From: Hyphomicrobiales bacterium
GTDB lineage: Bacteria; Pseudomonadota; Alphaproteobacteria; Rhizobiales; Aestuariivirgaceae
Reading direction: 5' to 3'
Assembly: GCA_025362535.1 (NCBI GenBank)
Contig: JANYGE010000440.1
Location: forward strand, 1-7,565
DNA length: 7,565 bases
Shown piece after piece: positions 1 to 5,786 of the stretch. The position numbers and the translations under genes are program-made. Position 1 is the first letter of the stretch. The number at the start of each line of letters is the position of its first letter. The notes beneath the pieces were generated by a model. The model searched no databases. It was not told the origin of the DNA and saw nothing but the letters and a program-made list of their open reading frames with translations.

Positions 1-259
1 CATAGAAGGGGTCCATGTGAACAGATGCGGCATCCGGCATCAAAATCATGTCTGATTCATTGATGGCCTTCCAGCCAGCAATCGACGAGCCGTCAAACAT
101 CAGGCCTTCTTCCCAAGCATCAGCATGCATCTGGGAAATATCCATGGTCAAATGTTGCATCTTGCCGCGCGGATCGGTGAAGCGCAGGTCTACATATTTA
201 ACATCCTTGTCCTTGATCATCTGCAAGGCGGCGGCAATGTCTTTATTCTCTTTAGCCAT
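1..259 (-). CDS. glnA: Glutamine synthetase type I, N-terminal part (cut by window edge)
   Basis: This is the first 86 codons of a class I bacterial glutamine synthetase, which makes glutamine from glutamate, ammonia and ATP in the cytoplasm as a dodecamer. The reading frame opens at the ATG complementary to 257-259, with AGAGGA (complement of 268-273) eight bases upstream. The visible part is the N-terminal beta-grasp domain, including [11 protein letters not shown] and then FDGSSIAGW near residues 58-66. The Asp and Ser of that loop reach into the active site of the neighbouring subunit in known GSI structures. The catalytic C-terminal domain and the adenylylation tyrosine lie outside the window. 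It follows glnB by 41 bases with no terminator between them, so the two are very probably co-transcribed from the sigma-54 promoter upstream of glnB. Identity is very secure; only the 3' end is missing. Confidence 0.97.
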   Translation of the reverse strand, partial: MAKENKDIAAALQMIKDKDVKYVDLRFTDPRGKMQHLTMDISQMHADAWEEGLMFDGSSIAGWKAINESDMILMPDAASVHMDPFY

Positions 260-300
260 GGGTTTAGTCCTCTGCTTAGCGTCTGTTTAATGTATGATTT

Positions 301-717
<417 letters not shown>

Positions 718-786
718 TTAGCAATAGTTTACTGGTTTTGCTGAGTAAGTGTAGCTTAAAAATAAGGCACGCAGCTAAAAATATAA

Positions 787-802
787 GCAAACCAAGATTT
801 GC
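787..802. repeat. Short inverted repeat upstream of the toxin-antitoxin operon
   Basis: GCAAA (787-791) and TTTGC (798-802) are perfect inverted arms around six bases. The repeat lies just ahead of the probable -35 region of the vapBC promoter, where autoregulatory antitoxin/toxin complexes normally bind. The arms are only 5 bp, so chance is a real alternative. Confidence 0.3.
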
Positions 803-805
803 CTT

Positions 806-834
806 TTTTGTGGTGTGTGCCATTTATCTATGAT
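806..834 (+). promoter_or_regulatory. Candidate promoter of vapBC
   Basis: TATGAT at 829-834 matches the -10 consensus in five of six positions. The matching -35 (TTTTGT, 806-811, 17-base spacer) is poor, as expected for an operon controlled by its own products. Transcription would start near 841, only 12 bases before ATG 853 but 30 bases before the alternative GTG 871, which bears on the start choice of the antitoxin. Confidence 0.4.
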
Positions 835-852
835 ACGACAAATAAATAAAAA

Positions 853-1212
853 ATGGCAGGAATTGTAATTGTGGAAAAAAATGCAAGTAGTCGGGGATTG
901 GCAGAAGCGCCAACAGCCTCCTATGATTTTAGCACCGCACAGGCCCCTCAACTGCAAAGCTGGACTCTCAAAGTCGGTAAAGATGGTCGCTTGGTTGTCC
1001 CTGCGGCCGCACGCGCGTTGATGGAACTTGGCAGCGATGGAGAGGTGACGGCTTATGTCAAAGAAGGCGTGCTTCACGTTATCTCGCCCAATGCCGCCTT
1101 GACTAGGATTCGAGAAATCCTGAAACCTTACCGCAGTGAAACTCATTCGATTGTTGATGAGTTCATCTCTGAAAAAAGGTTAGAGGCTGCACGTGAGGAA
1201 GCTGAATATTGA
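853..1212 (+). CDS. vapB: AbrB-fold antitoxin of a VapBC-type toxin-antitoxin pair
   Basis: A 119-residue protein with a swapped-hairpin AbrB/MazE-like DNA-binding domain at about residues 36-79 (SWTLKVGKDGRLVVPAAARALMEL and what follows). An acidic and basic helical tail (80-119) is the part that normally wraps the toxin. Antitoxins of this kind neutralise the PIN toxin and repress their own operon. The next gene is a PIN-domain toxin overlapping by four bases, which makes the assignment firm. The N-terminal 35 residues are an Ala/Ser/Pro-rich extension with no clear fold, making the protein longer than typical VapB antitoxins (about 75-90 residues). ATG 853 has no Shine-Dalgarno sequence. 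GTG 871, in the same frame, has AGGA at 858-861 with a nine-base spacer and may be the true start (113 residues). Whether the proteins would be grouped as VapB or MazE-like is a naming matter. Confidence 0.85.
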   Translation: MAGIVIVEKNASSRGLAEAPTASYDFSTAQAPQLQSWTLKVGKDGRLVVPAAARALMELGSDGEVTAYVKEGVLHVISPNAALTRIREILKPYRSETHSIVDEFISEKRLEAAREEAEY

Positions 1213-1589
1213 TTTGGGTTCTTGATAGCTCAGCAATTCTAGCGAGTTTTTTAGTGGAGCCGGGGGCCGACTATATCGACTCTAGGATGGGAACACGATT
1301 AGTGAGCTCGGTGAATCTGGCTGAGGTTGCTACTAAGTTTATTGAACGCGGTTCGTCATATGAAGAGTTTAGAGCGCTAAAGATTGTTGAGGCTTATACC
1401 ATCATCGACTTTAACATTGATCAAGCTTTAGTCAGTGCCAAACTTCGTCCTCTCACAAAAAATCGTGGCCTCTCGCTCGGAGACCGCGCCTGCCTCGCAC
1501 TGGCCATTCAGCAGGGGGCAACGGTGCTAACAGCGGATCGGGCTTGGGCGGGGCTTGATGTGAGGGTTAAGGTTGAGGTGGTGCGCTAG
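1209..1589 (+). CDS. vapC: PIN-domain ribonuclease toxin (VapC type)
   Basis: A complete 126-residue PIN-domain protein. VapC toxins are Mg-dependent endoribonucleases that cut tRNA or rRNA when released from their antitoxin. The four conserved acidic residues of the active site are visible: Asp6 in VLDSSAIL, Glu39 in NLAEVATK, Asp92 in LSLGDRACLALA and Asp110 in VLTADRAW. Nothing suggests inactivation. The start is a TTG at 1209 that shares the TTGA tetranucleotide with the antitoxin stop codon (TGA 1210-1212). The arrangement implies translational coupling and keeps toxin synthesis dependent on antitoxin translation. The length is typical for the family. The cellular RNA target cannot be told from the sequence. 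Confidence 0.92.
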   Translation: MIWVLDSSAILASFLVEPGADYIDSRMGTRLVSSVNLAEVATKFIERGSSYEEFRALKIVEAYTIIDFNIDQALVSAKLRPLTKNRGLSLGDRACLALAIQQGATVLTADRAWAGLDVRVKVEVVR

Positions 1590-1635
1590 CAAGTAATGCT
1601 GCGGCCATCGAGAATGTCCGAACTAAGGCCAGCAG

Positions 1636-1650
1636 GGTTAACAATTAACC
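1636..1650. repeat. Inverted repeat GGTTAA-CAA-TTAACC with TTAA-rich flank
   Basis: The arms GGTTAA and TTAACC are perfect and only three bases apart. Just downstream, TTAA at 1651-1654, seven bases, then CTAAC at 1662-1666 is one mismatch from the alphaproteobacterial CtrA box TTAA-N7-TTAAC. It could be a regulator site; alternatively such TTAACC words are simply common in intergenic DNA of this group. Confidence 0.45.
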
Positions 1651-1734
1651 TTAATTCTTTACTAACAATTCGCTTCTCGCTGGATTTGATCAACCAGTTG
1701 GGCGAGGTTGCAAGCAGGACGGCGTGCAAGATTT

Positions 1735-1758
1735 ACGAATAACGGACCTGATATTCGT
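1735..1758. repeat. Inverted repeat with 7-bp arms
   Basis: ACGAATA (1735-1741) and TATTCGT (1752-1758) are perfect inverted arms separated by ten bases, giving the geometry of a dimeric regulator operator or a small RNA hairpin. It sits 14 bases before the next inverted repeat. Function is not known. Confidence 0.45.
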
Positions 1759-1771
1759 GGCGATCTTGTAG

Positions 1772-1794
1772 ACTTTTAAGTTAAACTTAAAGGT
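1772..1794. promoter_or_regulatory. 23-base near-perfect palindrome containing TTAA-N7-TTAA
   Basis: Arms ACTTTTAAGTT (1772-1782) and AACTTAAAGGT (1784-1794) match at 10 of 11 positions around a single central A. Inside lies TTAA (1776-1779), seven bases, TTAA (1787-1790), which is the spacing of the CtrA recognition box of alphaproteobacteria, though without the final C. It is AT-rich and therefore not a terminator. An operator for the gene at 1867 is the best guess; binding by CtrA is inference. Confidence 0.5.
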
Positions 1795-1855
1795 GACGCT
1801 GGTCTGGCGCCATGTCTCTATGGAGCGATGCGAGCGGCACATTAAATCATCCCAC

Positions 1856-1861
1856 AGGAGG
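1856..1861 (+). promoter_or_regulatory. Strong ribosome binding site fixing the GTG start at 1867
   Basis: AGGAGG is a full Shine-Dalgarno core five bases before GTG 1867. The overlapping ATG at 1865 is followed directly by TGA and cannot be the start, so the site decides for GTG. Confidence 0.8.
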
Positions 1862-1866
1862 TCAAT

Positions 1867-2553
1867 GTGAACACGCAATTCAACCGATTTCAAACCCAAT
1901 TTAACCCGCAGGAAGATGAAACGCCGCCCTTGCCCTTTGTGCTGGCGAATGAAGAGTTAGACTCAATTTTTTCAAACACCACCAAGCAACTCAAGCTTGG
2001 CAAAAAAGTGAAGGCGGCCCTGCAGCCCGATCATGATGCCGAAGAATCTCTTGCGGCAATTCGGGCCATTCTCGTTGGCCCTTCACGTCGGTTGCATGAA
2101 GCCAGAATGGAAGAGCTTATCTCAATCCTCGAAGAGTCAGATAGGGCCTCAGAAGCCGCCATTCAAATTCTTGATGAGCGCTGTGATACATTGGATACTG
2201 ATTTAAGGCAGTCGGTCGAAAAGCTCAAAGATGAAATGGCCGAACTCTTCCGTGCCATCGATTCAAAATTCGAACATTTCAAAACCCAAATCGATGAACA
2301 GCTTGATCAAAAACAGCAGCACACCTCATCGACGATTGAGAATCTCGAAGGTGATTTCAAACTGCGCCTGCAACAGCAAGATGAAAAAATCACCACCACT
2401 TTTGATACGCTCACCAAACAGTTTGAAGATCGTTTTCTAGGGCAGGATGAGCATGTTGAAAAAGTTCAACTGCACAGCGCCGAAGTGTTCGCCCAAGGCT
2501 TTTCCGATATTGCCAAACGCCTCTTATCGCTGCGGCGTGCTTACGTAAGTTAA
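1867..2553 (+). CDS. Uncharacterised coiled-coil protein
   Basis: A 228-residue, strongly charged protein that I do not recognise as a named gene. There is no signal peptide or membrane segment, so it should be cytoplasmic. Residues 1-60 are polar with a possible peptide-like stretch (PPLPFVLANEELDSIF). A short motif, LAAIRAILVGP at 62-72, resembles a module that precedes coiled coils in some bacterial envelope-associated proteins (recollection, unverified). From about 73 to 190 the sequence has heptad-like spacing of Leu/Ile/Phe among Glu, Gln, Lys and Asp, typical of a long coiled coil. The tail (GFSDIAKRLLSLRRAYVS) is basic and amphipathic. There is a single Cys, near residue 105. Translation starts at GTG with an AGGAGG site, so output may be high. 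The preceding region has several inverted repeats, suggesting real regulation. It might be a structural or partner-binding protein; no enzymatic motif is seen. Confidence 0.8.
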   Translation: MNTQFNRFQTQFNPQEDETPPLPFVLANEELDSIFSNTTKQLKLGKKVKAALQPDHDAEESLAAIRAILVGPSRRLHEARMEELISILEESDRASEAAIQILDERCDTLDTDLRQSVEKLKDEMAELFRAIDSKFEHFKTQIDEQLDQKQQHTSSTIENLEGDFKLRLQQQDEKITTTFDTLTKQFEDRFLGQDEHVEKVQLHSAEVFAQGFSDIAKRLLSLRRAYVS

Positions 2554-2558
2554 ACTCA

Positions 2559-2609
2559 AGTAAAGGTGGCGGCGGCAGGTGCATGGTCCTGTCGCCGTTA
2601 CTCTTTACT
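2559..2609 (+). terminator. Large hairpin after the coiled-coil gene (possible terminator, no T-run)
   Basis: The upper stem pairs GGCGGCAGG (2571-2579) with CCTGTCGCC (2588-2596), nine pairs with one G-U, around an eight-base loop. The lower stem pairs AGTAAAG (2559-2565) with CTTTACT (2603-2609), seven perfect pairs. An internal loop of five and six bases separates them. It starts six bases after the stop codon. No T-tract follows, so it may act as an mRNA 3' end stabiliser, a Rho-assisted terminator or a structured element rather than a classical intrinsic terminator. Confidence 0.6.
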
Positions 2610-2628
2610 GTTCTCAGTCGACATGCTG

Positions 2629-2656
2629 TTGTGATCGTAAGGCTTTGCGTTATAGT
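2629..2656 (+). promoter_or_regulatory. Candidate sigma-70 promoter of the SDR gene
   Basis: TTGTGA (2629-2634), a 16-base spacer and TATAGT (2651-2656) match the consensus in four and five of six positions. Start of transcription would be near 2663, just ahead of the ribosome site at 2666-2671. This supports independent expression of the dehydrogenase after the hairpin. Confidence 0.5.
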
Positions 2657-2665
2657 TGGCTCAAT

Positions 2666-2671
2666 GGAGGA
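2666..2671 (+). promoter_or_regulatory. Ribosome binding site fixing the SDR start at 2678
   Basis: GGAGGA, six bases before ATG 2678. The same frame is open upstream to 2579, but that start has no ribosome site, its coding would run through the hairpin and promoter, and the Rossmann fold begins right after 2678. Confidence 0.8.
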
Positions 2672-2677
2672 GCCTGC

Positions 2678-3451
2678 ATGTATCTCGAAAAATTTAAACT
2701 GGATGGCAAGGTTGCGGTTATTACCGGAGCAGCGCAAGGAATTGGCTTTGCCACAGCCGATGCCTTATCCGAGGCCGGAGCACTCGTCGTCATAACTGAT
2801 ATGGATGCCGCAGCTGCTGATGCAGCATGCGATAGTTTGTTAAAACGCGGCCGCCAAGCAACCAGCATCAAACTTGACGTTACCAATCCGCGCGAAGTGG
2901 AAAGCGTTCACAGCCAAATTCTCAAAGCCCATGGCAAAGTTGATATTTTGGTGAACAATGCTGGGATAGCCATTTCCTTCAAGCCTGCCGAAACCATGGA
3001 GGATGCCACGTGGCTCAAAGTTCTTGATGTGAATCTCAATGGCGTATTTTGGTGCTGCCGTACTTTTGGAAAATCTATGCTTGAGAATGGCACAGGGGCC
3101 ATCATCAATGTGGGCTCCATGTCGGCCGATATAGTGAACTATCCGCAGGAACAAGCCAATTATAATGCCTCGAAAGCCGGCGTCCATCACCTCACCAGAT
3201 CGCTCGCTGCCGAATGGGCCAAACGTGGCGTGCGCGTTAATGCCGTGGCACCCACTTACATTGAAACCGCTCTCACCCGCGAGGTGGCCCAAGACCCGGA
3301 AATCAGAAAACATTGGATTGAAGGCACACCCATGGAGCGCATGGGCCAACCTTCAGAGATTGCCTCGGTCATCCTGTTTCTGGCCAGTGATGCGGCAAGC
3401 TTGATGACCGGTTCAATTGTAAGTGCCGATGGCGGATATACCTGCTGGTAA
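2678..3451 (+). CDS. NAD-dependent short-chain dehydrogenase, polyol/sugar-alcohol type
   Basis: A 257-residue classical SDR, normal family length. All landmarks are present: the nucleotide loop TGAAQGIG at residues 16-23, Asp41 at the end of beta-2 (ITDMD), which favours NAD over NADP, NNAG at 93-96, and the catalytic tetrad Asn119, Ser147, Tyr162, Lys166. The stretch before the catalytic Tyr, PQEQANYNASK, and the extreme C-terminus ADGGYTCW resemble sugar-alcohol dehydrogenases of the galactitol/sorbitol/arabinitol kind, in which the carboxy-terminal residue can help bind a metal (family recollection). It would thus oxidise a polyol or similar alcohol to a ketone in the cytoplasm; the exact substrate is not readable. 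3-oxoacyl-ACP reductase (FabG) is less likely given the C-terminus and lack of fatty acid genes nearby. It has its own candidate promoter and converges on the SH3 gene. Confidence 0.92.
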   Translation: MYLEKFKLDGKVAVITGAAQGIGFATADALSEAGALVVITDMDAAAADAACDSLLKRGRQATSIKLDVTNPREVESVHSQILKAHGKVDILVNNAGIAISFKPAETMEDATWLKVLDVNLNGVFWCCRTFGKSMLENGTGAIINVGSMSADIVNYPQEQANYNASKAGVHHLTRSLAAEWAKRGVRVNAVAPTYIETALTREVAQDPEIRKHWIEGTPMERMGQPSEIASVILFLASDAASLMTGSIVSADGGYTCW

Positions 3452-3465
3452 AGCTGAAGAGCTTT
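3450..3465. terminator. Weak hairpin between convergent genes
   Basis: AAAGCT (3450-3455) and AGCTTT (3460-3465) pair perfectly around a four-base loop, in the 17-base gap between the SDR and the SH3 gene. The stem is short with only two G-C pairs and no clear T-run, so a shared bidirectional terminator is only a possibility. Confidence 0.3.
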
Positions 3466-3468
3466 AGC

Positions 3469-3792
3469 TTAGTAATTGCATTCGTTATAAAGCCAGCGTG
3501 CATTAACCCAGCCTTCGAGCATAGGTCCTTCAGCCGTTGCGATTTTATACCAGTTGCCACGGCGATCAAAAATTTCGACCTTATCGCCATTAAACAATTC
3601 ACCACGTTGATAAGACGAGGCGCGTGGCTTGGCGCGCACGGCAAGAAAGCCTGCACCCGTAGCGGGATTATAATGCCCAGAAAGTCCATGCACCGTACCT
3701 TCGCAATATTGCGCTTGTGCTGGGGCTGAGAAGCCTGATGCCATAAAAACTGCAGCGGCAGTGAGTGAAAGTGCTAAAACAATCTTGCGCAT
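3469..3792 (-). CDS. Small secreted protein with bacterial SH3-like domain
   Basis: A 107-residue exported protein. Residues 1-27 form a textbook Sec signal peptide: MRK, a hydrophobic core, then APAQA with cleavage expected after Ala27. The mature part, about 80 residues, is mostly an SH3b-like domain (roughly 46-103), seen from FLAVRAKPRASS, then GDKVEIFDRRGNWYKI and the closing EGWVNARWL pattern. Such domains bind peptidoglycan or other envelope ligands; no catalytic domain is attached. Cys30 and Cys105 bracket the mature protein and could form a disulfide in the periplasm. The start is fixed by AAGGAGG (complement of 3799-3805), six bases before ATG. It converges with the SDR gene and diverges from the AGE gene, so it is probably a single-gene transcript. 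The role is unknown beyond probable cell-wall binding. Confidence 0.88.
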   Translation of the reverse strand: MRKIVLALSLTAAAVFMASGFSAPAQAQYCEGTVHGLSGHYNPATGAGFLAVRAKPRASSYQRGELFNGDKVEIFDRRGNWYKIATAEGPMLEGWVNARWLYNECNY

Positions 3793-3803
3793 GGTGCGCC
3801 TCC

Positions 3804-3831
3804 TTGGTTAGGTGCTTATGTGCTGTAAAAT
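3804..3831 (+). promoter_or_regulatory. Candidate promoter of the AGE-family gene
   Basis: TTGGTT (3804-3809), a 16-base spacer and TAAAAT (3826-3831), with a TG directly before the spacer end (extended -10 type). Predicted transcript start is near 3838. That leaves about 55 bases of leader for ATG 3893 and only 10 for ATG 3848, favouring 3893. It lies in the region shared with the divergent SH3 gene. Confidence 0.45.
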
Positions 3832-3892
3832 AAATCACTAAGCCTGAATGCAGCATGAATGGAATCTTGCACCGAAGAGAAGTGGGATACGA

Positions 3893-5113
3893 ATGAAAAT
3901 GACGCCTTGGCGGAACAACGAGCATCATCGAGAATGGCTAGCTTCACAAGCAGGCAAGCTTTTTGATTTTTATCAATTTGCCTCCGTCAATCCGCGCGGT
4001 GGCTTTTTTGAACTTTCAGAAACAGGAGAGCCTATCGGCCAAACCCGCCAGCTCCACGCCACCACACGTATGGTGCACTGTTTTACCATTGGCCATTTGC
4101 TGGGCCGGCCCGGCTGTGATGCGATTGTCGATCATGGCATGAATTATATCTGGAACAGCCACCGTGACACGCAACATGGCGGCTATGTGTGGTCGCTGAA
4201 TGATGCTGGCTTTGTCGATAACACCAAACAAGCCTATGGCCATGCCTTCGTGCTGCTTGCCGCATCCAGTGCAAAATCGATTGGCCATCCCCTCGCCGAT
4301 AAGATGTTGGCAGATGTTTCTGAAATTCTTGAGACGCGCTTTTGGGAAAAACCCTATGGCGCCCAGAAGGAAGAATTTGCCCAAGACTGGTCTCCCCTCA
4401 ATGACTATCGCGGTCAAAACTCAAACATGCATTTGACTGAAGCCCTGATGGCGGCCTTCGAGATCACACGAGAGCGGCTCTATTTGGAAAAGGCCGAAAG
4501 CATTGCCAGCCTCATCATTGGCAAACATGCGGCATCACTTGATTACCGCGTTGCCGAACATTTCGATAAAAACTGGAATGTGGATTTGAACTATCGGGGT
4601 TCAGATATTTTCCGCCCCGCAGGCACCACGCCTGGCCATTGGTTGGAGTGGTCACGCCTGTTGTTGCAACTCTGGGAACTTGGCAATCGTAAATTAGAAT
4701 GGCTTCCCACTGCAGCAGCCCAACTTTTCCGCTCCAGCGTTGCGCTGGGCTGGGATAAGGAGCACGGCGGCTTTTTCTACACACTGGATTGGCAAAACAA
4801 ACCGGCGCTCAAACAAAAATTATGGTGGCCTGCAGCCGAAGGCTTAGGTGCAGCAGCTTTTCTCTGCGCCCATGACACTGATCCGTTTTACGAAGAGTGG
4901 TATCGCCGCATTTGGGGCTTCTGCAACACCCATTTCATCGACCACAATCAGGGCGGCTGGCACCATGAGTTGGGTGCGGATCTAAAACCAATAAAAGGGT
5001 TCTTCACTGGCAAACCCGATATTTACCACGCCCTGCAGGCCTGCCTCATCCCCTTATTTCCAGCGACAGGGAGCCTGACCAAGGGTCTTCGCAACGACGT
5101 GAACGAATTGTAA
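3893..5113 (+). CDS. AGE-family sugar epimerase/isomerase (mannose isomerase-like)
   Basis: A protein of 406 residues from ATG 3893; an upstream in-frame ATG at 3848 would add 15 residues, but has almost no room after the candidate promoter and no ribosome site. The family folds as an (alpha/alpha)6 barrel and converts sugars through a cis-enediol, either 2-epimerising N-acylglucosamine or cellobiose, or interconverting mannose and fructose. The catalytic set can be placed by pattern: Arg59 in ATTRMVH, His180 in NMHLTEA, His249 and Glu252 in GHWLEWSRLL, His358 in WHHELG. These correspond well to Arg55, His176, His248, Glu251 and His383 of E. coli YihS. Conserved GGF, WWPAAEG and KPDIYHALQA blocks complete the picture. 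Length is normal. I favour an aldose-ketose isomerase such as D-mannose isomerase, but substrate cannot be fixed by sequence reading. A sugar-alcohol dehydrogenase nearby fits a sugar role. Confidence 0.9.
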   Translation: MKMTPWRNNEHHREWLASQAGKLFDFYQFASVNPRGGFFELSETGEPIGQTRQLHATTRMVHCFTIGHLLGRPGCDAIVDHGMNYIWNSHRDTQHGGYVWSLNDAGFVDNTKQAYGHAFVLLAASSAKSIGHPLADKMLADVSEILETRFWEKPYGAQKEEFAQDWSPLNDYRGQNSNMHLTEALMAAFEITRERLYLEKAESIASLIIGKHAASLDYRVAEHFDKNWNVDLNYRGSDIFRPAGTTPGHWLEWSRLLLQLWELGNRKLEWLPTAAAQLFRSSVALGWDKEHGGFFYTLDWQNKPALKQKLWWPAAEGLGAAAFLCAHDTDPFYEEWYRRIWGFCNTHFIDHNQGGWHHELGADLKPIKGFFTGKPDIYHALQACLIPLFPATGSLTKGLRNDVNEL

Positions 5114-5132
5114 GTTGATGAAAATTGCGGGC

Positions 5133-5138
5133 TACAAT
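5133..5138 (+). promoter_or_regulatory. Possible -10 element very close to the start at 5149
   Basis: TACAAT fits the -10 consensus, but the only upstream candidate, TTGTAA (5108-5113), is 19 bases away. Transcription from here would start around 5145, four bases before ATG 5149, implying a nearly leaderless message; no ribosome site is seen ahead of that ATG. Read-through from the AGE gene, which ends 35 bases upstream, is the alternative. Confidence 0.3.
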
Positions 5139-5148
5139 ACGATAGCTT

Positions 5149-5775
5149 ATGAAACAAATTTTTTTAGCCCTGATTTTGATCGCAGTTCCGGTAGCAATTT
5201 TCACCTCAATTGAGATGTATCTGGTCCCACATGCCGTGCCCATGGTCAATTTGGGCGATTTGACAGAGCTCAAAACCATTGTGACTGATACGCAAACCAT
5301 CGCCAAGTCTGGCGACCTGGTTGCTGCCGAAAAGCGCATAACTGATTTTGAAACTGCTTGGGATGAAGGCGAAGCGAGATTGCGGCCGCTCAACGCAGAG
5401 GCCTGGGGCGTGATTGACAGTGCTGCAGATAAGGCCATTCGGGCTTTACGGGCGGGCGCGCCTGATGTGGCCAAAGTAACAGAAACACTTTCTGGCTTGA
5501 ATGCCGCGATTGATAATCCAGTTGTTGTGGCTGGATCTGCAGTGACCGAATTGAAGGTGGCGGGCATTGCTGTCACCGATTCAAATGGCCATCCTCTCCC
5601 GTGTGAAACCATGCTTACGCCTTTGCGGCAAGCCATTAAGACGGGAAAAATTCTTTCAGAAAATTTGGCCGCAGCAAATGACTTTATGACCAAAGCGACC
5701 GAACGTTGCAACGCGGATGACGACACCCACGCCGATGAATTTTCAGCCCAAGGTCTGGCGCTGGCTGCCCAATAA
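5149..5775 (+). CDS. Membrane-anchored periplasmic helical protein, partner of the COG4705-type protein
   Basis: A 208-residue protein without a name known to me. Residues 4-26 are a single hydrophobic segment with no clear cleavage site, so it probably stays anchored with the rest in the periplasm. Residues 38-122 look like paired amphipathic helices: DLVAAEKRITDFETAWDEGE, then AEAWGVIDSAADKAIRALR, then a further helix. The spacing of Asp, Trp and Leu gives a helical-bundle pattern that I recall in small proteins beside COG4705 genes in other proteobacteria (unverified). A second helical part (155-187) is bounded by Cys152 and Cys187, the only cysteines, possibly a disulfide. The tail is acidic. 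It is 11 bases from the next gene on the same strand, so the two form an operon and probably a complex. The long antisense frame at 5046-5726 is a shadow: its product is Ser/Ala-rich with no domain. Confidence 0.85.
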   Translation: MKQIFLALILIAVPVAIFTSIEMYLVPHAVPMVNLGDLTELKTIVTDTQTIAKSGDLVAAEKRITDFETAWDEGEARLRPLNAEAWGVIDSAADKAIRALRAGAPDVAKVTETLSGLNAAIDNPVVVAGSAVTELKVAGIAVTDSNGHPLPCETMLTPLRQAIKTGKILSENLAAANDFMTKATERCNADDDTHADEFSAQGLALAAQ

Positions 5776-5786
5776 GGAATTAGAAA

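Larger units (their letters stand above)
1590..1866. other. Gene-free region rich in inverted repeats, upstream of the coiled-coil gene
   Basis: These 277 bases hold no convincing gene on either strand: the short open frames there lack ribosome sites and recognisable content. They contain three separate inverted repeats (1636-1650, 1735-1758, 1772-1794), a TGGCGCCA palindrome at 1805-1812 and a direct repeat TGCAAG at 1710-1715 and 1725-1730. This density suggests the regulatory region and leader of the gene at 1867. I could not fix a sigma-70 promoter. No obvious intrinsic terminator follows vapC. Confidence 0.5.

Noticed and set aside
721..741. GCAA...TTGC around 721-741 as an NtrC enhancer
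   Set aside because: The half-sites are three bases too far apart and lack the GCAC/GTGC core.
766..781. GGCACGCAGC on the plus strand as a second sigma-54 promoter (toward vapBC)
   Set aside because: The -12 GC is missing at the required spacing (TAAAA there instead).
775..1146. A 123-codon minus-strand frame over the antitoxin gene
   Set aside because: It overlaps a clearly real antitoxin with its toxin partner, lacks a ribosome site and is rich in Cys/His/Phe as chance frames often are.
1690..1899. A 69-codon minus-strand frame across the repeat-rich gap
   Set aside because: No ribosome site and no recognisable sequence; it crosses into the start of the coiled-coil gene.
1812..1904. A small plus-strand frame starting at ATG 1812, a possible leader peptide
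   Set aside because: No ribosome site ahead of it, no regulatory codon run, and it overlaps the coiled-coil gene start in another frame without sign of coupling.
2579..2677. Upstream extension of the SDR frame by 33 codons
   Set aside because: It runs through the hairpin and the promoter-like pair, has Cys-rich odd content, and a good ribosome site marks ATG 2678.
2840..3349. A 169-codon minus-strand frame inside the SDR gene
   Set aside because: The plus strand has every SDR motif; the antisense product resembles no protein and has no start signal.
5046..5726. A 226-codon open frame on the minus strand opposite the anchored periplasmic protein
   Set aside because: Its product is Ser/Ala/Val-rich with no domain or ribosome site, and the plus strand has a signal anchor and an operon partner; it is a shadow frame.
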